A stretch of DNA of 64,000 bases from an uncultured Ramlibacter sp. (lineage in GTDB: Bacteria > Pseudomonadota > Gammaproteobacteria > Burkholderiales > Burkholderiaceae_C). The notes under the pieces are model-generated. The model was not told where the DNA came from. It did not search any database and saw only the letters and a list, made by a program, of their open reading frames with translations. Location: contig NZ_CAKZHQ010000004.1 of assembly GCF_936925435.1 (NCBI RefSeq), positions 1-64,000 of the forward strand, in the 5' to 3' direction. Of the stretch, positions 37,735-47,549 are shown piece after piece (position 1 is the first letter of the stretch; each line of letters starts with the position of its first letter). Position numbers and translations under genes: made by a program.

Positions 37735-37929
37735 ATGCCCAACATGTCTCCCTCGGCGGCCACGCTGGCCGCAACGCAGCCGGCCCAGGCGGGCCTCAGT
37801 GGCGCGCCGGCGCGCCCTGTGCCCAGCACGGAGCTGCTCCAGGGCAGTCGCAGCGTCGACATCCACCACAACGGATCGGTCTACCGCCTGCAAGCCACCA
37901 AGCTGGGCAAGCTGATCCTGACCAAATAA
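37735..37929 (+). CDS. hemP: Hemin uptake protein HemP
   Basis: 64 residues ending LLQGSRSVDIHHNGSVYRLQATKLGKLILTK, the HemP signature. In Burkholderia relatives HemP is a small regulator needed for hemin-uptake gene expression. Start at ATG 37735 has AAGGAG about 8 bases upstream. Last gene of bfd-tonB-exbBD-hemP. No heme receptor is in the window. Confidence 0.9.
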   Translation: MPNMSPSAATLAATQPAQAGLSGAPARPVPSTELLQGSRSVDIHHNGSVYRLQATKLGKLILTK

Positions 37930-37941
37930 TTTCATCGTGGG

Positions 37942-37978
37942 GCGATCCGGAGGTTCAGACCCTCCAAGGTCGCTTTTT
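37942..37978 (+). terminator. Terminator of the bfd-tonB-exbBD-hemP operon
   Basis: GCGA (37942-37945) and GGAGG (37949-37953) pair with CCTCC (37961-37965) and TCGC (37970-37973), interrupted by a small bulge, followed by TTTTT. Confidence 0.8.
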
Positions 37979-38035
37979 GGCCAGCCAGCGGGGCCCTGCC
38001 CCGGTTAGCCAGGCTTTTTTTCCCCGGATTTTTCT

Positions 38036-38443
38036 TTACAGGCCGATGGCGGCGATCCCGGCGCGCGCAATCTGCGCATCCTCCGTGGACTTCACGCCGC
38101 TCACGCCCACGGCGCCCAGGCACTGGCCGTCCTTCAGGATCGGCACACCGCCTTCGAGCAGCCCCTTGAGGTCGGGCGCGGACAGGAAGGACACCCTGCC
38201 GCCATTGACCATGTCCTCGTAGACCTTGCTCTCGCGGCGGCCCAGAGCCGCCGTGTTGGCCTTGGCCGGCGCAATATGGGCCGAGATCGGCGCCGCGCCG
38301 TCCAGGCGCTGCAGCCACAGCAGGTGGCCGCCATCGTCGACGATGGCGATGCTCACCGCCCAGTTGTTCTTCAGAGCCTCGGCTTCGGCGGCGCCGGCGA
38401 TGGCCTTGAGGTCGGCAAGTTCCAGGGAAGGCTTGGTTTTCAT
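38036..38443 (-). CDS. GlcG/HbpS family protein
   Basis: 135 residues, single GlcG/HbpS (heme-degrading-like) domain: SLELADLKAIAGAAEAEALKNNWAVSIAIVDDGGHLLWLQRLDGAAPISAHIAPAKANTAAL and GGVPILKDGQCLGAVGVSGVKSTEDAQIARAGIAA. Family members bind small ligands, and some bind heme. No signal peptide with ATG 38443 (MKTKPSLEL); an ATG at 38533 would add 30 residues unlike the family. It converges on the hemP operon. Heme binding here is only suggested by proximity to hemP. Confidence 0.85.
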   Translation of the reverse strand: MKTKPSLELADLKAIAGAAEAEALKNNWAVSIAIVDDGGHLLWLQRLDGAAPISAHIAPAKANTAALGRRESKVYEDMVNGGRVSFLSAPDLKGLLEGGVPILKDGQCLGAVGVSGVKSTEDAQIARAGIAAIGL

Positions 38444-38586
38444 GGGGTCAATCCGGTGGCTGGAGAAGGAAGCGCCAAGCATAACGGCTGGCTTACCCCG
38501 ACCGGATGGCGGGCTGTTTTGACCCACGGGCATTGAACCCTCCTAGAATGCGCCCATCTAACTGCCACACGGCAAAGGAGCCCACC

Positions 38587-39279
38587 ATGAACGAGCAAGT
38601 ACAGACCGCCGGCTACGACGGCTATGCCGTCCCGGCCGAACAGCGCAACAAGGTGCTGCGCAACACCTACTGGCTGCTGGCCCTGAGCCTGCTGCCCACG
38701 GTGCTGGGCGCCTGGCTGGGCGTGGCCACCGGCATCACCCAAAGCCTGTCCGGCGGGGTCGGCCTGATTGTCTTCTTGGCCGGCGCCTTCGGCTTCATGT
38801 TCGCCATCGAGAAGACCAAGAACTCGGCCGCCGGCGTGCCGGTGCTGCTGGCCTTCACCTTCTTCATGGGCCTGATGCTGTCGCGCCTGATCGCCATGGT
38901 GCTGGGCTTCAAGAACGGCCCCAGCCTGGTGATGACGGCCTTCGGCGGCACGGCAGGCGTGTTCTTCGTGATGGCCAGCCTGGCCAGCGTGATCAAGCGC
39001 GACATCTCGGGCATGGGCAAGTGGCTGTTTGTCGGAGCCCTGGCCATCATGATCGGCGGCATCATCAACGTCTTCGTCGGCTCGAGCACCGGCATGCTGG
39101 TGATCAGCGTGATGGCCATCGGCGTCTTCAGCGCCTACATGCTGTACGACCTCAAGCAGATCCTGGACGGCGGAGAGACCAACTACATCAGCGCCACCCT
39201 GGCCTTGTACCTGGACGCCTTCAACGTGTTCCAGAGCCTGCTGGCGCTGCTGGGGATCGTGGGCGGCGAGCGAGACTAA
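38587..39279 (+). CDS. Bax inhibitor-1/YccA family membrane protein
   Basis: 230 residues with seven membrane helices (e.g. TYWLLALSLLPTVLGAWLG, GVGLIVFLAGAFGFMFAIE, LLAFTFFMGLMLSRLIAMVL) and the conserved end SATLALYLDAFNVFQSLLALLGI. E. coli YccA of this family modulates the FtsH protease, and others are calcium-leak channels. AAGGAG precedes ATG 38587. Confidence 0.92.
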   Translation: MNEQVQTAGYDGYAVPAEQRNKVLRNTYWLLALSLLPTVLGAWLGVATGITQSLSGGVGLIVFLAGAFGFMFAIEKTKNSAAGVPVLLAFTFFMGLMLSRLIAMVLGFKNGPSLVMTAFGGTAGVFFVMASLASVIKRDISGMGKWLFVGALAIMIGGIINVFVGSSTGMLVISVMAIGVFSAYMLYDLKQILDGGETNYISATLALYLDAFNVFQSLLALLGIVGGERD

Positions 39280-39310
39280 ACCGCTACGTAACCACTACGT
39301 TCCGGACAAA

Positions 39311-39340
39311 ACAAGGGCCCCGTCGGGGCCCTTGTCCTTT
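39311..39340. terminator. Bidirectional terminator between the YccA-like gene and rlmD
   Basis: ACAAGGGCCCC (39311-39321) and GGGGCCCTTGT (39325-39335) form an 11-bp perfect stem with a 3-base loop. A CCTTTT run follows on the plus strand and TTTTGT on the minus strand. Confidence 0.88.
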
Positions 39341-39346
39341 TGAGGT

Positions 39347-40765
39347 TTACGTTTCCAGATCAAACACCGCGATGCTCTCCACGTGGGCCGTGTGGGGGAA
39401 CATGTTGACCACCCCGGCGGCGCTGCAGCGGTAGCCGGCCTGGTTGACCAGCAGGCCGGCGTCGCGGGCCAGGGTGGCGGGGTTGCAGCTGACATAGACG
39501 ATGCGCCGCGGCGGCGTCCAGGCGCCACGCAGTTCGCTGTCCGAGTGCAGGTCGGCCATGGCCTTGGCCAGGGCGAAGGCGCCTTCGCGCGGCGGGTCGA
39601 CCAGCCATTTGTCGGCCACGCCGTCGGCCATCAGCAGCTGCGGAGTCATCTCGAACAGGTTGCGCGCTACAAATTCAGTAGCAGCTAATGCAGTATTACC
39701 GGGGGCCACGGCCTGATTCAGCTTGTAGTTCTGGCGTGAGCGGGCGACCAGGGCCTCGCTGCCCTCGATGCCCAGCACGCTGGCGGCACGGGTGGCCAAC
39801 GGCAAGGTGAAGTTGCCCAGGCCGCAGAACCAGTCGATCACCCGCTCGTCCTTTTGCACGTCCAGCAGGCTCAGCGCCTTGTTCACCAGCACGCGGTTGA
39901 TGTGCGGATTGACCTGGGTGAAGTCGGTGGGCTTGAAGGGCATGGTGATGCCGAATTCCGGCAGGCCATAGGCCAGCTGCGGTCCGCCCTCGTCCAGCAG
40001 CCGGATGGTGTCCGGGCCCTTGGCCTGCAGCCACCATTGCACGCTGGCGTGTTCGGCCGCGAAGGCGCGCAGCCTGGCCAGGTCGCCCTCGCTCAAGGGC
40101 TCCAGGTGGCGCAGCACCAGGGCGGTGACGGCGTCGCCGCAGGCCAGCTCGATCTGCGGGCAGGTCTCGATGGCGTCCATGGAGCCGATCAGCGCGCGCA
40201 GTGGCAGCAGCAGGGCATTGACGTGCGGCGGGACCACATGGCACTCGCGCATGTCGGCCACGTAGCGGCTCTTGCGCTCATGGAAGCCCACCAGCACCGT
40301 GCCCTTCTTGTGGACGTGTCGCACGCTGAAGCGCGCTCGCCAGCGGTAGCCCCAGGACGGCCCCTCGATCGGCCGCAGCACCATGTCGGCCTTGACCTTG
40401 CTCAGGTGCCAGAGGTTGTCCTCCAGCACCCGCTGCTTGACCGCCACCTGGCCGCTGACGTGCAGGTGCTGCATCTTGCAGCCGCCACAGGCGCCGTCAT
40501 GCAGGCCGAAATGCGGGCAGCGCGGCGTGACACGCTGCGACGACTCGCTGTGCAGCTCGGTCAGGACACCCTGCTCCCAGTTGTTCTTCTTGCGAAGGAC
40601 CTTGGCCGACACCAGCTCGCCCGGCAGCGCGCCCTCGACGAAGACCACCTTGCCGTCGGGCCGGCGGGCCACGCCCTGGGCGTCCATGTCGAGCGCGTCC
40701 ACATGCAGCCAGCCCTCGGGCAGGGGCGGCTTGTTCTCAGTTTCAGTTTGAATCTCTGCTGTCAT
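39347..40765 (-). CDS. rlmD: 23S rRNA (uracil-1939 C5)-methyltransferase
   Basis: 472 residues. N-terminal TRAM domain ([33 protein letters not shown]), a four-Cys iron-sulfur site ([18 protein letters not shown] plus a later Cys), and the SAM methyltransferase core with [14 protein letters not shown]. The catalytic motif is [13 protein letters not shown] near the end. Modifies U1939 of 23S rRNA. Divergent from the VOC gene. Confidence 0.95.
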   Translation of the reverse strand: MTAEIQTETENKPPLPEGWLHVDALDMDAQGVARRPDGKVVFVEGALPGELVSAKVLRKKNNWEQGVLTELHSESSQRVTPRCPHFGLHDGACGGCKMQHLHVSGQVAVKQRVLEDNLWHLSKVKADMVLRPIEGPSWGYRWRARFSVRHVHKKGTVLVGFHERKSRYVADMRECHVVPPHVNALLLPLRALIGSMDAIETCPQIELACGDAVTALVLRHLEPLSEGDLARLRAFAAEHASVQWWLQAKGPDTIRLLDEGGPQLAYGLPEFGITMPFKPTDFTQVNPHINRVLVNKALSLLDVQKDERVIDWFCGLGNFTLPLATRAASVLGIEGSEALVARSRQNYKLNQAVAPGNTALAATEFVARNLFEMTPQLLMADGVADKWLVDPPREGAFALAKAMADLHSDSELRGAWTPPRRIVYVSCNPATLARDAGLLVNQAGYRCSAAGVVNMFPHTAHVESIAVFDLET

Positions 40766-40819
40766 CTTCCGATTGTCTCAGGAGCCATACTGACCATTGC
40801 GCAGCACTGGAGGCAAGCC

Positions 40820-41251
40820 ATGGACAGCCATCCCCTGGAAATCCGCGTCTGCATCGACGTCAGCGACCTGGAGCGCGCCATCCGCTTCTACACCCAGGGC
40901 CTGGGCCTGCGCCTGGGCCGGCGGCTGGACAGCGATTGGGCCGAGCTGCTGGGCGCCACCAGCGCCATCGACCTGCTGGCCAACCCCGAGGGCAGCGCCC
41001 CGCTGGGCCAGGCCCAGCCCCAGCGGCGCGACTACGGCCGGCACTGGACGCCGGTGCACCTGGACTTCGTGGTGACGGGCATCGACGCCGCCGCAGCCCG
41101 CCTGATGGCCATGGGAGCCCTCTTGGAGCGGCCCATTCAGGACCGGCGCTGGGGCCGCATGGCCAGCCTGGCCGACCCCTGGGGCCACGGCCTCGATTTG
41201 CTGGAGTTCCGGGGCCGCGGCTACGATGAGATGCTGGACCCCAAGGACTGA
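40820..41251 (+). CDS. VOC (glyoxalase/bleomycin-resistance) family protein
   Basis: 143 residues, two beta-alpha-beta-beta-beta halves: IRVCIDVSDLERAIRFYTQGLGLRLGRRLDSDWAELLG and PVHLDFVVTGIDAAAARLMAMGALLE...WGRMASLADPWGHGLDLLEF. Metal-binding candidates are His in HLDF and Glu in LLEF. Substrate unknown. It converges on the exonuclease gene with 7 bp between stops. Confidence 0.85.
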   Translation: MDSHPLEIRVCIDVSDLERAIRFYTQGLGLRLGRRLDSDWAELLGATSAIDLLANPEGSAPLGQAQPQRRDYGRHWTPVHLDFVVTGIDAAAARLMAMGALLERPIQDRRWGRMASLADPWGHGLDLLEFRGRGYDEMLDPKD

Positions 41252-41258
41252 AAGCCCT

Positions 41259-42044
41259 TCAGCCCCAGGCCGCCAGGTATTCCTGCCAATGCGCCTCGGC
41301 CGGCGCCAGATTGCCCAGCGTGCTTTTGACCAGGGCGATCTCCTGCTCGTACTCGGTCTCGGTCAGGCCGCCACGCATCTTCTGGAACCGGCAGTACACC
41401 AGGTAAGTGTTCATCACGTCGGTCTCGCAGTAGCGGCGGATGTCCTCCAGCTTGCCTTCCAGGAAGGCCGGGTAGACCTGGGAACCGTCCATGCCCAGCT
41501 TGCCGGGGAAGCCGCAGAGCTTGGCCATGGCGTCCAGCGGCGCGTTGTTCTTGGGCTGGTACATGGCCAGCAGGTCCATCAGGTCCAGGTGCCGCAGGTG
41601 GTAGCGGCTGATGTAGTTGTTCCACTTGAACTCGCGATCGTCGTCGCCCAGGTCCCAGTACTTGTCGGCCACCACGCCATGGCGCAGGCCGCGGTAGTGC
41701 AGCACCGGCAGGTCGAAGCCACCGCCGTTCCAGCTCACCAGCTGGGGCACATGCTTTTCCAGCGTGTTGAAGAAGGTCTGGATGACCTTGCCCTCGCTGG
41801 CGTTGTCGCGGTCGACGAAGGAGTGGATCTTGATGCCTTCGGCATTGCGAAAGACGCAGCTGATGACCAGGATGCGCTGCAGGTGCAGCGGCGTGAAGTC
41901 GCTCTGGCCCTTGTCCTTGCGCTCCTGCAGCCAGGCGCCATAGACCTGCGCATCGCTGTCGTCGGCGGAGGCACCGCGCAAGGCCCGCAGGCCCGCAACG
42001 TCGGGGATGGATTCGATGTCAAAAACAAGTACAGGCCAGCTCAT
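41259..42044 (-). CDS. Predicted 3'-5' exonuclease, DEDDy/PolB-like
   Basis: 261 residues. The DEDD motifs are in order: VFDIESIPD (Asp/Glu), SWNGGGFDLPVL (Asp), and YCETDVMNTYLVY with the Tyr-x3-Asp of the DEDDy class. HLDLMDLLA lies between the last two. It degrades DNA or RNA from the 3' end; the specific substrate is unknown. ATG 42044 is chosen for the family start MSWPVLVFD. Confidence 0.85.
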   Translation of the reverse strand: MSWPVLVFDIESIPDVAGLRALRGASADDSDAQVYGAWLQERKDKGQSDFTPLHLQRILVISCVFRNAEGIKIHSFVDRDNASEGKVIQTFFNTLEKHVPQLVSWNGGGFDLPVLHYRGLRHGVVADKYWDLGDDDREFKWNNYISRYHLRHLDLMDLLAMYQPKNNAPLDAMAKLCGFPGKLGMDGSQVYPAFLEGKLEDIRRYCETDVMNTYLVYCRFQKMRGGLTETEYEQEIALVKSTLGNLAPAEAHWQEYLAAWG

Positions 42045-42091
42045 GATGAGCACTTTACCAGTGCCCATCGTGAGCCGACCTCAAGGCGGAA

Positions 42092-43087
42092 TCAGAAAAG
42101 GGCGTCCCGCGAGACGCCGTTGCGCGTCATATGGCGTTTGAGTTTGACCAGGGCCTCGTTCTGGATCTGGCGCACCCGCTCGCGTGTCAGACCCAGGCGC
42201 TCGCTGAGCACCTCCAGGGTTTCGGGCTCGCGGTCGTGCAGGCCAAAGCGCCCTTCCAGCACTTCCTTCTCGCGCTGCGACAGGGCGTCGATCCAGTTGG
42301 CCAGCAGGCGCTCGACCTCGTGGTTCTGCGTCACGCCGGTGGGATCGGCCGCGTCCTCGTCGGCCATGGAGTCGCCCAGCGTATGTTCATCGTCGCTGCG
42401 GTCCAGGGCGGCGTCCAGCGAGCGCGGCGTCTCGGCCATGGCCAACAGGTCGGCCACATGCTGCACATCGCGACCCAGCAGCGCGGCAACGTCTTCGACC
42501 CGCACGCCCTCGCCCTCGAAGCCGTTGCGGGCGGCGGCGAAGGCCGGGTCGTTCTCCAGCGTGCGGCGGGCGCGCAGCACCTGCTGCAACTCGCGCACCA
42601 CGTGCACCGGCAGGCGAATCACCCGGCCCTGGTTCATCACGGCGCGCTCGACCGACTGGCGGATCCACCAGGTGGCGTAGGTGGAAAAGCGAAAGCCCCG
42701 CTCGGGCTCGAACTTGTCGATGGCGTGCATCAGGCCCAGGTTGCCCTCTTCGATCAGGTCCGACAGCGGCACGCCGCGCCCCAGGTAGCCTTTGGCGATG
42801 CTCACCACCAGGCGCAGGTTGTGCTCGATCATGGACTGGCGCGCCGCAAAGTCGCCGGCGCGCGCGAGGGTGGCGGCCTCGAATTCCTGCTCGGGGGTGA
42901 ACAGCGTGGTGCGCCGCACGTCGCGCAGGTAGAGCGTCAGCGTGTCGCTGGACTCACCGGCCACGTCGGCCTGGACCTCGCGCGGCGCGGCGCTTCCCTC
43001 GTCGGGCATCTCGGCCTCAGGGCGGGCATCCGCACCCTCCTTCGCGCTTCGAACCGCCGACTTGTCGTGTCCGTTGCGCCTGGCCAT
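42092..43087 (-). CDS. rpoS: RNA polymerase sigma factor RpoS (sigma-38)
   Basis: 331 residues. Region 1.2 DTLTLYLRDVRRTTLFTPEQEFEAATLARAGD, region 2 IEHNLRLVVSIAKGYLGRGVPLSDLIEEGNLGLMHAIDKFEPERGFRFSTYATWWIRQSVERA, region 3, and region 4 with the helix-turn-helix ETLEVLSERLGLTRERVRQIQNEALVKLKRHM. Controls stationary-phase and stress genes. It follows nlpD by 4 bp; in relatives its main promoter lies inside nlpD. The N-terminus has an extra charged ~40-residue stretch. Confidence 0.96.
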   Translation of the reverse strand: MARRNGHDKSAVRSAKEGADARPEAEMPDEGSAAPREVQADVAGESSDTLTLYLRDVRRTTLFTPEQEFEAATLARAGDFAARQSMIEHNLRLVVSIAKGYLGRGVPLSDLIEEGNLGLMHAIDKFEPERGFRFSTYATWWIRQSVERAVMNQGRVIRLPVHVVRELQQVLRARRTLENDPAFAAARNGFEGEGVRVEDVAALLGRDVQHVADLLAMAETPRSLDAALDRSDDEHTLGDSMADEDAADPTGVTQNHEVERLLANWIDALSQREKEVLEGRFGLHDREPETLEVLSERLGLTRERVRQIQNEALVKLKRHMTRNGVSRDALF

Positions 43088-43091
43088 GTCG

Positions 43092-43964
43092 CTACCTCGC
43101 CGGTAAGTACTTGGCCGGGTCGACAGGCTTGCCCTGCCGCCGGATCTCGAAGTGCAGCTTGACCCGGTCGGCGTCGCTGGACCCCATCTCGGCGATCTTC
43201 TGGCCCTTCTTCACCGTCTGGTCTTCCTTGACCAGCAACTGCTGGTTGTGGGCATAGGCCGTGAGGTAGGTGTTGTTGTGCTTGAGGATGATCAGATTGC
43301 CGTAGCCGCGCAGGCCGGCACCGGCATAGACCACACGGCCGTCGGCCGAGGCCATCACCGCATCGCCTGCCTTACCGGCGATGTCCAGGCCCTTGTTCTT
43401 GGTCTCGTCGAAGCCGGTGAGCACGGCACCGCTGGCCACTGGCCAGCTCCAGGCCGGCTCGTCGTCCGCGGCGGCCGATGGCGTGGCCCCCTGCGGCGTG
43501 GCGGCCGGCGCGGCCGCAGAGGCTGGCGGGCGCGGCGCACTGGCGGCCTGGGCCGGCGGCACGGTCCCGGGCGTTGCCGAGGCCGGCGCCACCGGGCGCA
43601 CCACGGCGATGTCGGTGGCCGGCGTGCCGGCCGGGGCGATCACCCGCAGCACCTGGCCCACCTCGATCACGTTCGGATTGTCGATGTTGTTCCAGCGCAC
43701 GATGTCGCGCCAGTTCTGCCCGTTCTCCAGCGCGATGCGGATCAGGGTGTCGCCGGGGCGCACGGTGTAGTAACCCGCCTTGCCGGCGTTCTCGGCGCCC
43801 GCCAGCGGCTTCGCGTCGGCGACCACCGCCGGCTGCGCACGCGTGCCTGCGTTGCGGTCTTCGACCGGTGCGGGATGGCGCGAACTGGAAGCGCAACCCG
43901 CCAGCAGCACTGCCGCCACCGCCACAATTGCCCATTTCCGTCCCTGACTCAACAACTCGAGCAT
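43092..43964 (-). CDS. nlpD: Murein hydrolase activator NlpD
   Basis: 290 residues. Lipoprotein signal VAVAAVLLAGC-ASS, then a LysM domain (YYTVRPGDTLIRIALENGQNWRDIVRWNNIDNPNVIEVGQVLRV, about residues 65-108), a Pro/Ala linker, and a C-terminal M23-like domain. The zinc-site residues are partly missing (GLDIAG without the usual His; YAHN), as in other NlpD proteins, which activate the amidase AmiC rather than cut peptidoglycan themselves. Part of surE-pcm-nlpD-rpoS. Confidence 0.94.
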   Translation of the reverse strand: MLELLSQGRKWAIVAVAAVLLAGCASSSRHPAPVEDRNAGTRAQPAVVADAKPLAGAENAGKAGYYTVRPGDTLIRIALENGQNWRDIVRWNNIDNPNVIEVGQVLRVIAPAGTPATDIAVVRPVAPASATPGTVPPAQAASAPRPPASAAAPAATPQGATPSAAADDEPAWSWPVASGAVLTGFDETKNKGLDIAGKAGDAVMASADGRVVYAGAGLRGYGNLIILKHNNTYLTAYAHNQQLLVKEDQTVKKGQKIAEMGSSDADRVKLHFEIRRQGKPVDPAKYLPAR

Positions 43965-43974
43965 CTGTGTTCCT

Positions 43975-44769
43975 TCAAGCGATGCCTGATTTTAGGGGGA
44001 CAAAGTGCACGGGCTCGAGCACACTTTGTTTCATCTCCCGGGCTGTTTTCTCCAGCACCACCAGGGCCTGGGCCCCATCGGGCATGACCGTGGGCGCGAT
44101 GATGCGCCCGCCCACGGCGAGCTGTTCGATCCATGCCTGTGGCACGGCATCGCCGCCGGCTGCCGCGATGATGCCGGCGTAAGGCGCGCCCTTGGCATAG
44201 CCGGCCATGCCGTCGCCAAACAGCAGGTGCAGGTTGGCCAGCCGCAGCGACCGCAGGTTGTCGCGCGCCTTGTCGTGCAGGCCGCGCAGCCGCTCGATGC
44301 TGTAGACCTCGGTGGCCACGCATGCCAGAACAGCGGCCTGGTAGCCGCAGCCGGTGCCGATCTCCAGCACGCGGCCCAGACGGCCCTGGTCGTCGACACG
44401 GCCCCCCAGCAGCAGTTCGACCATGCGCGCCACCACATTGGGCTTGGAGATGGTCTGGCCCAGGCCAATCGGCAGGCTGGTGTCCTCGTAGGCCTGGTTG
44501 ACCAGGGCGCTGTCGACAAAGCGATGCCGCGGCACCGTGCCCATGGCGGACAGCACGCGCGGATCGGAAACACCTTGCGCCGCGAGCTTTTGCACCATGC
44601 GGGCCCGCACCGCAGCTGAATCCATGCCGTGCCCGCCCTGCACGCTGATTTTCTGGTCCGATGGGCCGCCAGCCCCCGTCCCCTGGACCCGGTTAGCTAT
44701 GTTTTTAGGAGCAACCGGGGCGCCCGAGCGCAGGTCGAGCCGGACCGGAAAGGCCGGGCGGCGCGTCAT
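43975..44769 (-). CDS. pcm: Protein-L-isoaspartate O-methyltransferase
   Basis: 264 residues. Repairs isoaspartyl damage in proteins using SAM. The SAM motif [14 protein letters not shown], the substrate motif ..[26 protein letters not shown] and the end [14 protein letters not shown] are diagnostic. The start overlaps the surE stop (ATGA), giving a ~50-residue extension before the conserved core ([17 protein letters not shown] at about 44625), which is an alternative start. Second gene of surE-pcm-nlpD-rpoS. Confidence 0.94.
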   Translation of the reverse strand: MTRRPAFPVRLDLRSGAPVAPKNIANRVQGTGAGGPSDQKISVQGGHGMDSAAVRARMVQKLAAQGVSDPRVLSAMGTVPRHRFVDSALVNQAYEDTSLPIGLGQTISKPNVVARMVELLLGGRVDDQGRLGRVLEIGTGCGYQAAVLACVATEVYSIERLRGLHDKARDNLRSLRLANLHLLFGDGMAGYAKGAPYAGIIAAAGGDAVPQAWIEQLAVGGRIIAPTVMPDGAQALVVLEKTAREMKQSVLEPVHFVPLKSGIA

Positions 44770-45542
44770 CCGCGCTCCGCTGGCGCCAGGCGCCCGGCGA
44801 TCTGGCGCCAGGCCTGCAGGCCGTCGTGGTCGGTCAGGTCCACCTGCAGCGGCGTGACCGAGACGCGGCCCTGCGCGGTGGCGTGGAAGTCCGTGCCGTC
44901 GGCGCCGTCCTTGGCCGCGCCGGCACTGCCGATCCAGTACATGGTCTCGCCGCGCGGATCGGTCTGCGCGATCACCTTCTCGGCCGCGTGGCGCCGGCCC
45001 AGCCGGCAGACCTCGAACGCGCCCAGCTCGCCATAGGCGCGGTTGGGGATGTTCACGTTCAACAGAAAGGGCGGGCCGCCCACAAGCTGCTGCGCGATCA
45101 CATGCTGCACCAGATCGCGCGCCTTGCGGGCTGCGGCATCGATGTGCGACCAGCCCTTCTCGGTCTGCGAAAAGGCGATCGCCGGGATGCCGAACAGATA
45201 GCCCTCCATCGCCGCGCCCACGGTACCCGAATAGATGGTGTCGTCGCCCATGTTGGCGCCGTTGTTGATGCCGCTGACCACCAGGTCGGGCCGGTAGCCA
45301 AGCAGGCCGGTCAACGCCACGTGCACGCAGTCCGCCGGCGTGCCGTTGACGTAGCGAAAGCCGTTGCCACCCTCCTGCACGTACAGCGGTGAATGCAGCG
45401 TGAGGGCGTTGGACTTGGCGCTGTTGTTGTGTTCCGGCGCGACCACTTCGACCTCGACGCCGGCCAGGTCCTTGAGCGCTTCGTGCAGCGCAGCCAGGCC
45501 GGGCGCGCGGTAGCCATCGTCGTTGGAGATGAGGATTTTCAT
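44766..45542 (-). CDS. surE: 5'/3'-nucleotidase SurE
   Basis: 258 residues. Metal-dependent nucleotidase of survival protein E family. Active-site features: [11 protein letters not shown] (two Asp), [10 protein letters not shown] and [25 protein letters not shown]. First gene of the surE-pcm-nlpD-rpoS cluster, divergent from the quinone oxidoreductase. ATG 45542 gives the invariant [10 protein letters not shown] start. Confidence 0.96.
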   Translation of the reverse strand: MKILISNDDGYRAPGLAALHEALKDLAGVEVEVVAPEHNNSAKSNALTLHSPLYVQEGGNGFRYVNGTPADCVHVALTGLLGYRPDLVVSGINNGANMGDDTIYSGTVGAAMEGYLFGIPAIAFSQTEKGWSHIDAAARKARDLVQHVIAQQLVGGPPFLLNVNIPNRAYGELGAFEVCRLGRRHAAEKVIAQTDPRGETMYWIGSAGAAKDGADGTDFHATAQGRVSVTPLQVDLTDHDGLQAWRQIAGRLAPAERG

Positions 45543-45650
45543 GGGGGCGGGGGACAAGCGTCCGATTGTAGGGCGCGCGGTCACCGCTGGGACACGGGCC
45601 CCGCACCTGCCGCGCCTATCATTGCGCGCTTGTCCCCACTGGAGAATTCC

Positions 45651-46625
45651 ATGCATGCCTGGCTCTGCGAGAACCCCACCGGCGTCGACGCGCTGCAGTG
45701 GAAGGAGCTGCCCACGCCCCAGCCCAAGGCGGGTGAAGTGCTGGTCGAGATCAAGGCCGCCAGCCTGAATTTTCCCGACCTGCTGATCGTGCAGAACAAG
45801 TACCAGATGAAGCCCGCCCTGCCCTTCGTGCCCGGCTCCGAGTACGCCGGCGTGGTGGCGGCCGTGGGCGAAGGCGTGACCCACCTGCAGGTCGGCCAGA
45901 ACGTGGCCTGCCTGTCGGGCACCGGCGGCTTCGGCAGCCACACCATCGCGCCGGCGGCCCTGTGCATGCCGCTGCCGGCTGGCTTTGGGCACGTGGACGC
46001 CGCCGCCTTCATCATGATCTACGCCACCTCGCACCACGCGCTGGTGGACCGGGCCCAGCTCAAGGCCGGCGAGACCGTGCTTGTGCTGGGCGCGGCCGGC
46101 GGGGTCGGCACCGCCGCCATCCAGATCGCCAAGGCCATGGGGGCGAAGGTCATCGCCGCGGCCTCCACCGACGCCAAATGCGCGCTGTGCAAGTCCATCG
46201 GCGCCGACGCGACCATCAACTACAGCACGCAGGACCTGCGCGAGGCCATCAAGGCGGCCACCGGCGGCAAGGGCCCCGACGTCATTTACGACCCGGTGGG
46301 CGGCGACTTTGCCGAGCCGGCCTTCCGCTCCATCGCCTGGCGCGGCCGCTACCTGGTGGTGGGCTTTGCCTCCGGCCCCATCCCGGCCCTGCCGCTGAAC
46401 CTGGCCCTGCTCAAGGGCGCCTCCATCGTCGGCGTGTTCTGGGGCGACTTCTCCCGGCGCGAACCCAAGGCCAACGCCGCCATGATGGGCGAGCTGGCCC
46501 AGTGGTATGCCCAAGGCAAGGTCAAGCCGGTGATCGACCGCACCATGCCCATGGCCGATCTGAAGGCCGCCTATGCCCACATGGGTTCGCGCGGCGTGAT
46601 GGGCAAGCTGGTGATGGTCAACTGA
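45651..46625 (+). CDS. NADPH:quinone oxidoreductase family protein (zinc-free MDR)
   Basis: 324 residues. GroES-like N-terminus ([42 protein letters not shown]) without the structural or catalytic zinc Cys of alcohol dehydrogenases, and the NADPH-binding motif [26 protein letters not shown]. Reduces quinones or enones; exact substrate unknown. It is the last chromosomal gene before the integrated element and is closed by a terminator. Confidence 0.9.
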   Translation: MHAWLCENPTGVDALQWKELPTPQPKAGEVLVEIKAASLNFPDLLIVQNKYQMKPALPFVPGSEYAGVVAAVGEGVTHLQVGQNVACLSGTGGFGSHTIAPAALCMPLPAGFGHVDAAAFIMIYATSHHALVDRAQLKAGETVLVLGAAGGVGTAAIQIAKAMGAKVIAAASTDAKCALCKSIGADATINYSTQDLREAIKAATGGKGPDVIYDPVGGDFAEPAFRSIAWRGRYLVVGFASGPIPALPLNLALLKGASIVGVFWGDFSRREPKANAAMMGELAQWYAQGKVKPVIDRTMPMADLKAAYAHMGSRGVMGKLVMVN

Positions 46626-46653
46626 GCCAGAAGCGCCAGAAGCCACAGCCAAT

Positions 46654-46686
46654 AAAAAAGCCGGCAGTGTGAACTGCCGGCTTTTT
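46654..46686 (+). terminator. Terminator after the quinone oxidoreductase gene
   Basis: AAAAAGCCGGCAGT (46655-46668) pairs with ACTGCCGGCTTTTT (46673-46686) over a 4-base loop. It lies 13 bp before the left end of the mobile element. Confidence 0.92.
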
Positions 46687-46698
46687 ACTTGGTGTTGA

Positions 46699-46715
46699 TG
46701 GGGTGGCTGATGGGG
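46699..46715. repeat. Left attachment site of the element
   Basis: 17-bp copy of the tRNA-His 3' end (TGGGGTGGCTGATGGGG on this strand). Identical to 59832-59848. It lacks the rest of a tRNA, as expected of the displaced att copy. Confidence 0.85.
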
Positions 46716-47060
46716 GTCCACTGCCACTTACCCCGCCCCAGTGTTTATGCGGGTTTACGGCGGGTTGCTACACACAGCCGTGTGACGACCAGTGTAGCAG
46801 CTCGAGCCGTTTAGCTGGCAGAGGCAGGGCGCGCTGCCCTGTCTGGCGCGCCTAATCGCCCCATGGGGTCTCCTTCAAGAAAGAGCGCGCTGCCAGATGA
46901 AACTGCCTCTCTCACAGAGCTCCCTCAACTCGTGATTTGGATGCCGCAAAGTGACTGCGGATCAACTCCGGTATAGTCGCCGACGACCGAGCCAATAGCC
47001 GACACCAGACCCTTCGGCATGGGCCGGCAACAACAGAAAATAAAAATTCGAGGAGTGAAG
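46716..47060. other. Left end of the element, integrase-site region
   Basis: No gene. GGTTGCTACACA (46763-46774) is the exact inverse of TGTGTAGCAACC beside the integrase gene at the other end. TGCTACAC (46766-46773) and GTGTAGCA (46792-46799) form a perfect 8-bp inverted repeat. GGCGCGC (46828-46834) and GCGCGCC (46846-46852) form a hairpin. GCGCGCTGCC occurs twice, at 46829-46838 and 46885-46894. These look like recombinase arm and accessory-protein sites. Confidence 0.6.
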
Positions 47061-47498
47061 ATGGAGATCCTGTCTGGAGTGGTCACGGCACTGCAGTCCA
47101 GCGTTTCGGTGCAAGGTGGAGGCAACGACGGGCAAGTCACCACGACGCACATTGCTATGTTTAGGCTCGGTGCCCGTCAAGTTCGTTTGAAGGCAACGCA
47201 ACCGGCCATGATTCATGCGGGAGACCAGGTGGAGGTAGCCGGCGATAACCGACGCGGCCTGTTCAATGCCCGGGCGTATCGAAACCTGAGTACTCAAGTT
47301 GAGGGGCATGAGGGTTGGGTGGCCAACACCTTCCTCGGCGCGCTTTTCTTCCTCGGCGGTTTCGGTTCGCTAGTCTTCGAGGTCAGTCTTTTTGGGCCTT
47401 TGTTCGGAGCGGCGGGTGGATACATGCTCTATTGCGGGACGCGTACGCTCCAGGCGATCCGGGCGTTGCGGCAAGCGACTCCGGCTGCGGTTGCCTGA
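47061..47498 (+). CDS. Hypothetical membrane protein
   Basis: 145 residues. The N-terminal ~80 residues are beta-rich and soluble (ILSGVVTALQSSVSVQGG...TTTHIAMFRLGARQVRLKATQPAMIHAGDQVEVAGDNRRG), in the style of an OB-type domain. A hydrophobic C-terminal hairpin follows (WVANTFLGALFFLGGFGSLVFEVSLFGPLFGAAGGYMLY). AGGAG (47051-47055) precedes ATG 47061. I do not recognise the family. First cargo gene at the left end of the element. Confidence 0.7.
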   Translation: MEILSGVVTALQSSVSVQGGGNDGQVTTTHIAMFRLGARQVRLKATQPAMIHAGDQVEVAGDNRRGLFNARAYRNLSTQVEGHEGWVANTFLGALFFLGGFGSLVFEVSLFGPLFGAAGGYMLYCGTRTLQAIRALRQATPAAVA

Positions 47499-47549
47499 GA
47501 GAAGTGTACTCATCGAGCTAAAAGCGACTCATTTTTTGGAGGAAGGCAA

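Noticed and set aside
46699-46775. A second tRNA gene at the left end of the element
   Set aside because: Only 17 bases of the tRNA-His 3' end are present; no anticodon, D or T arms follow.
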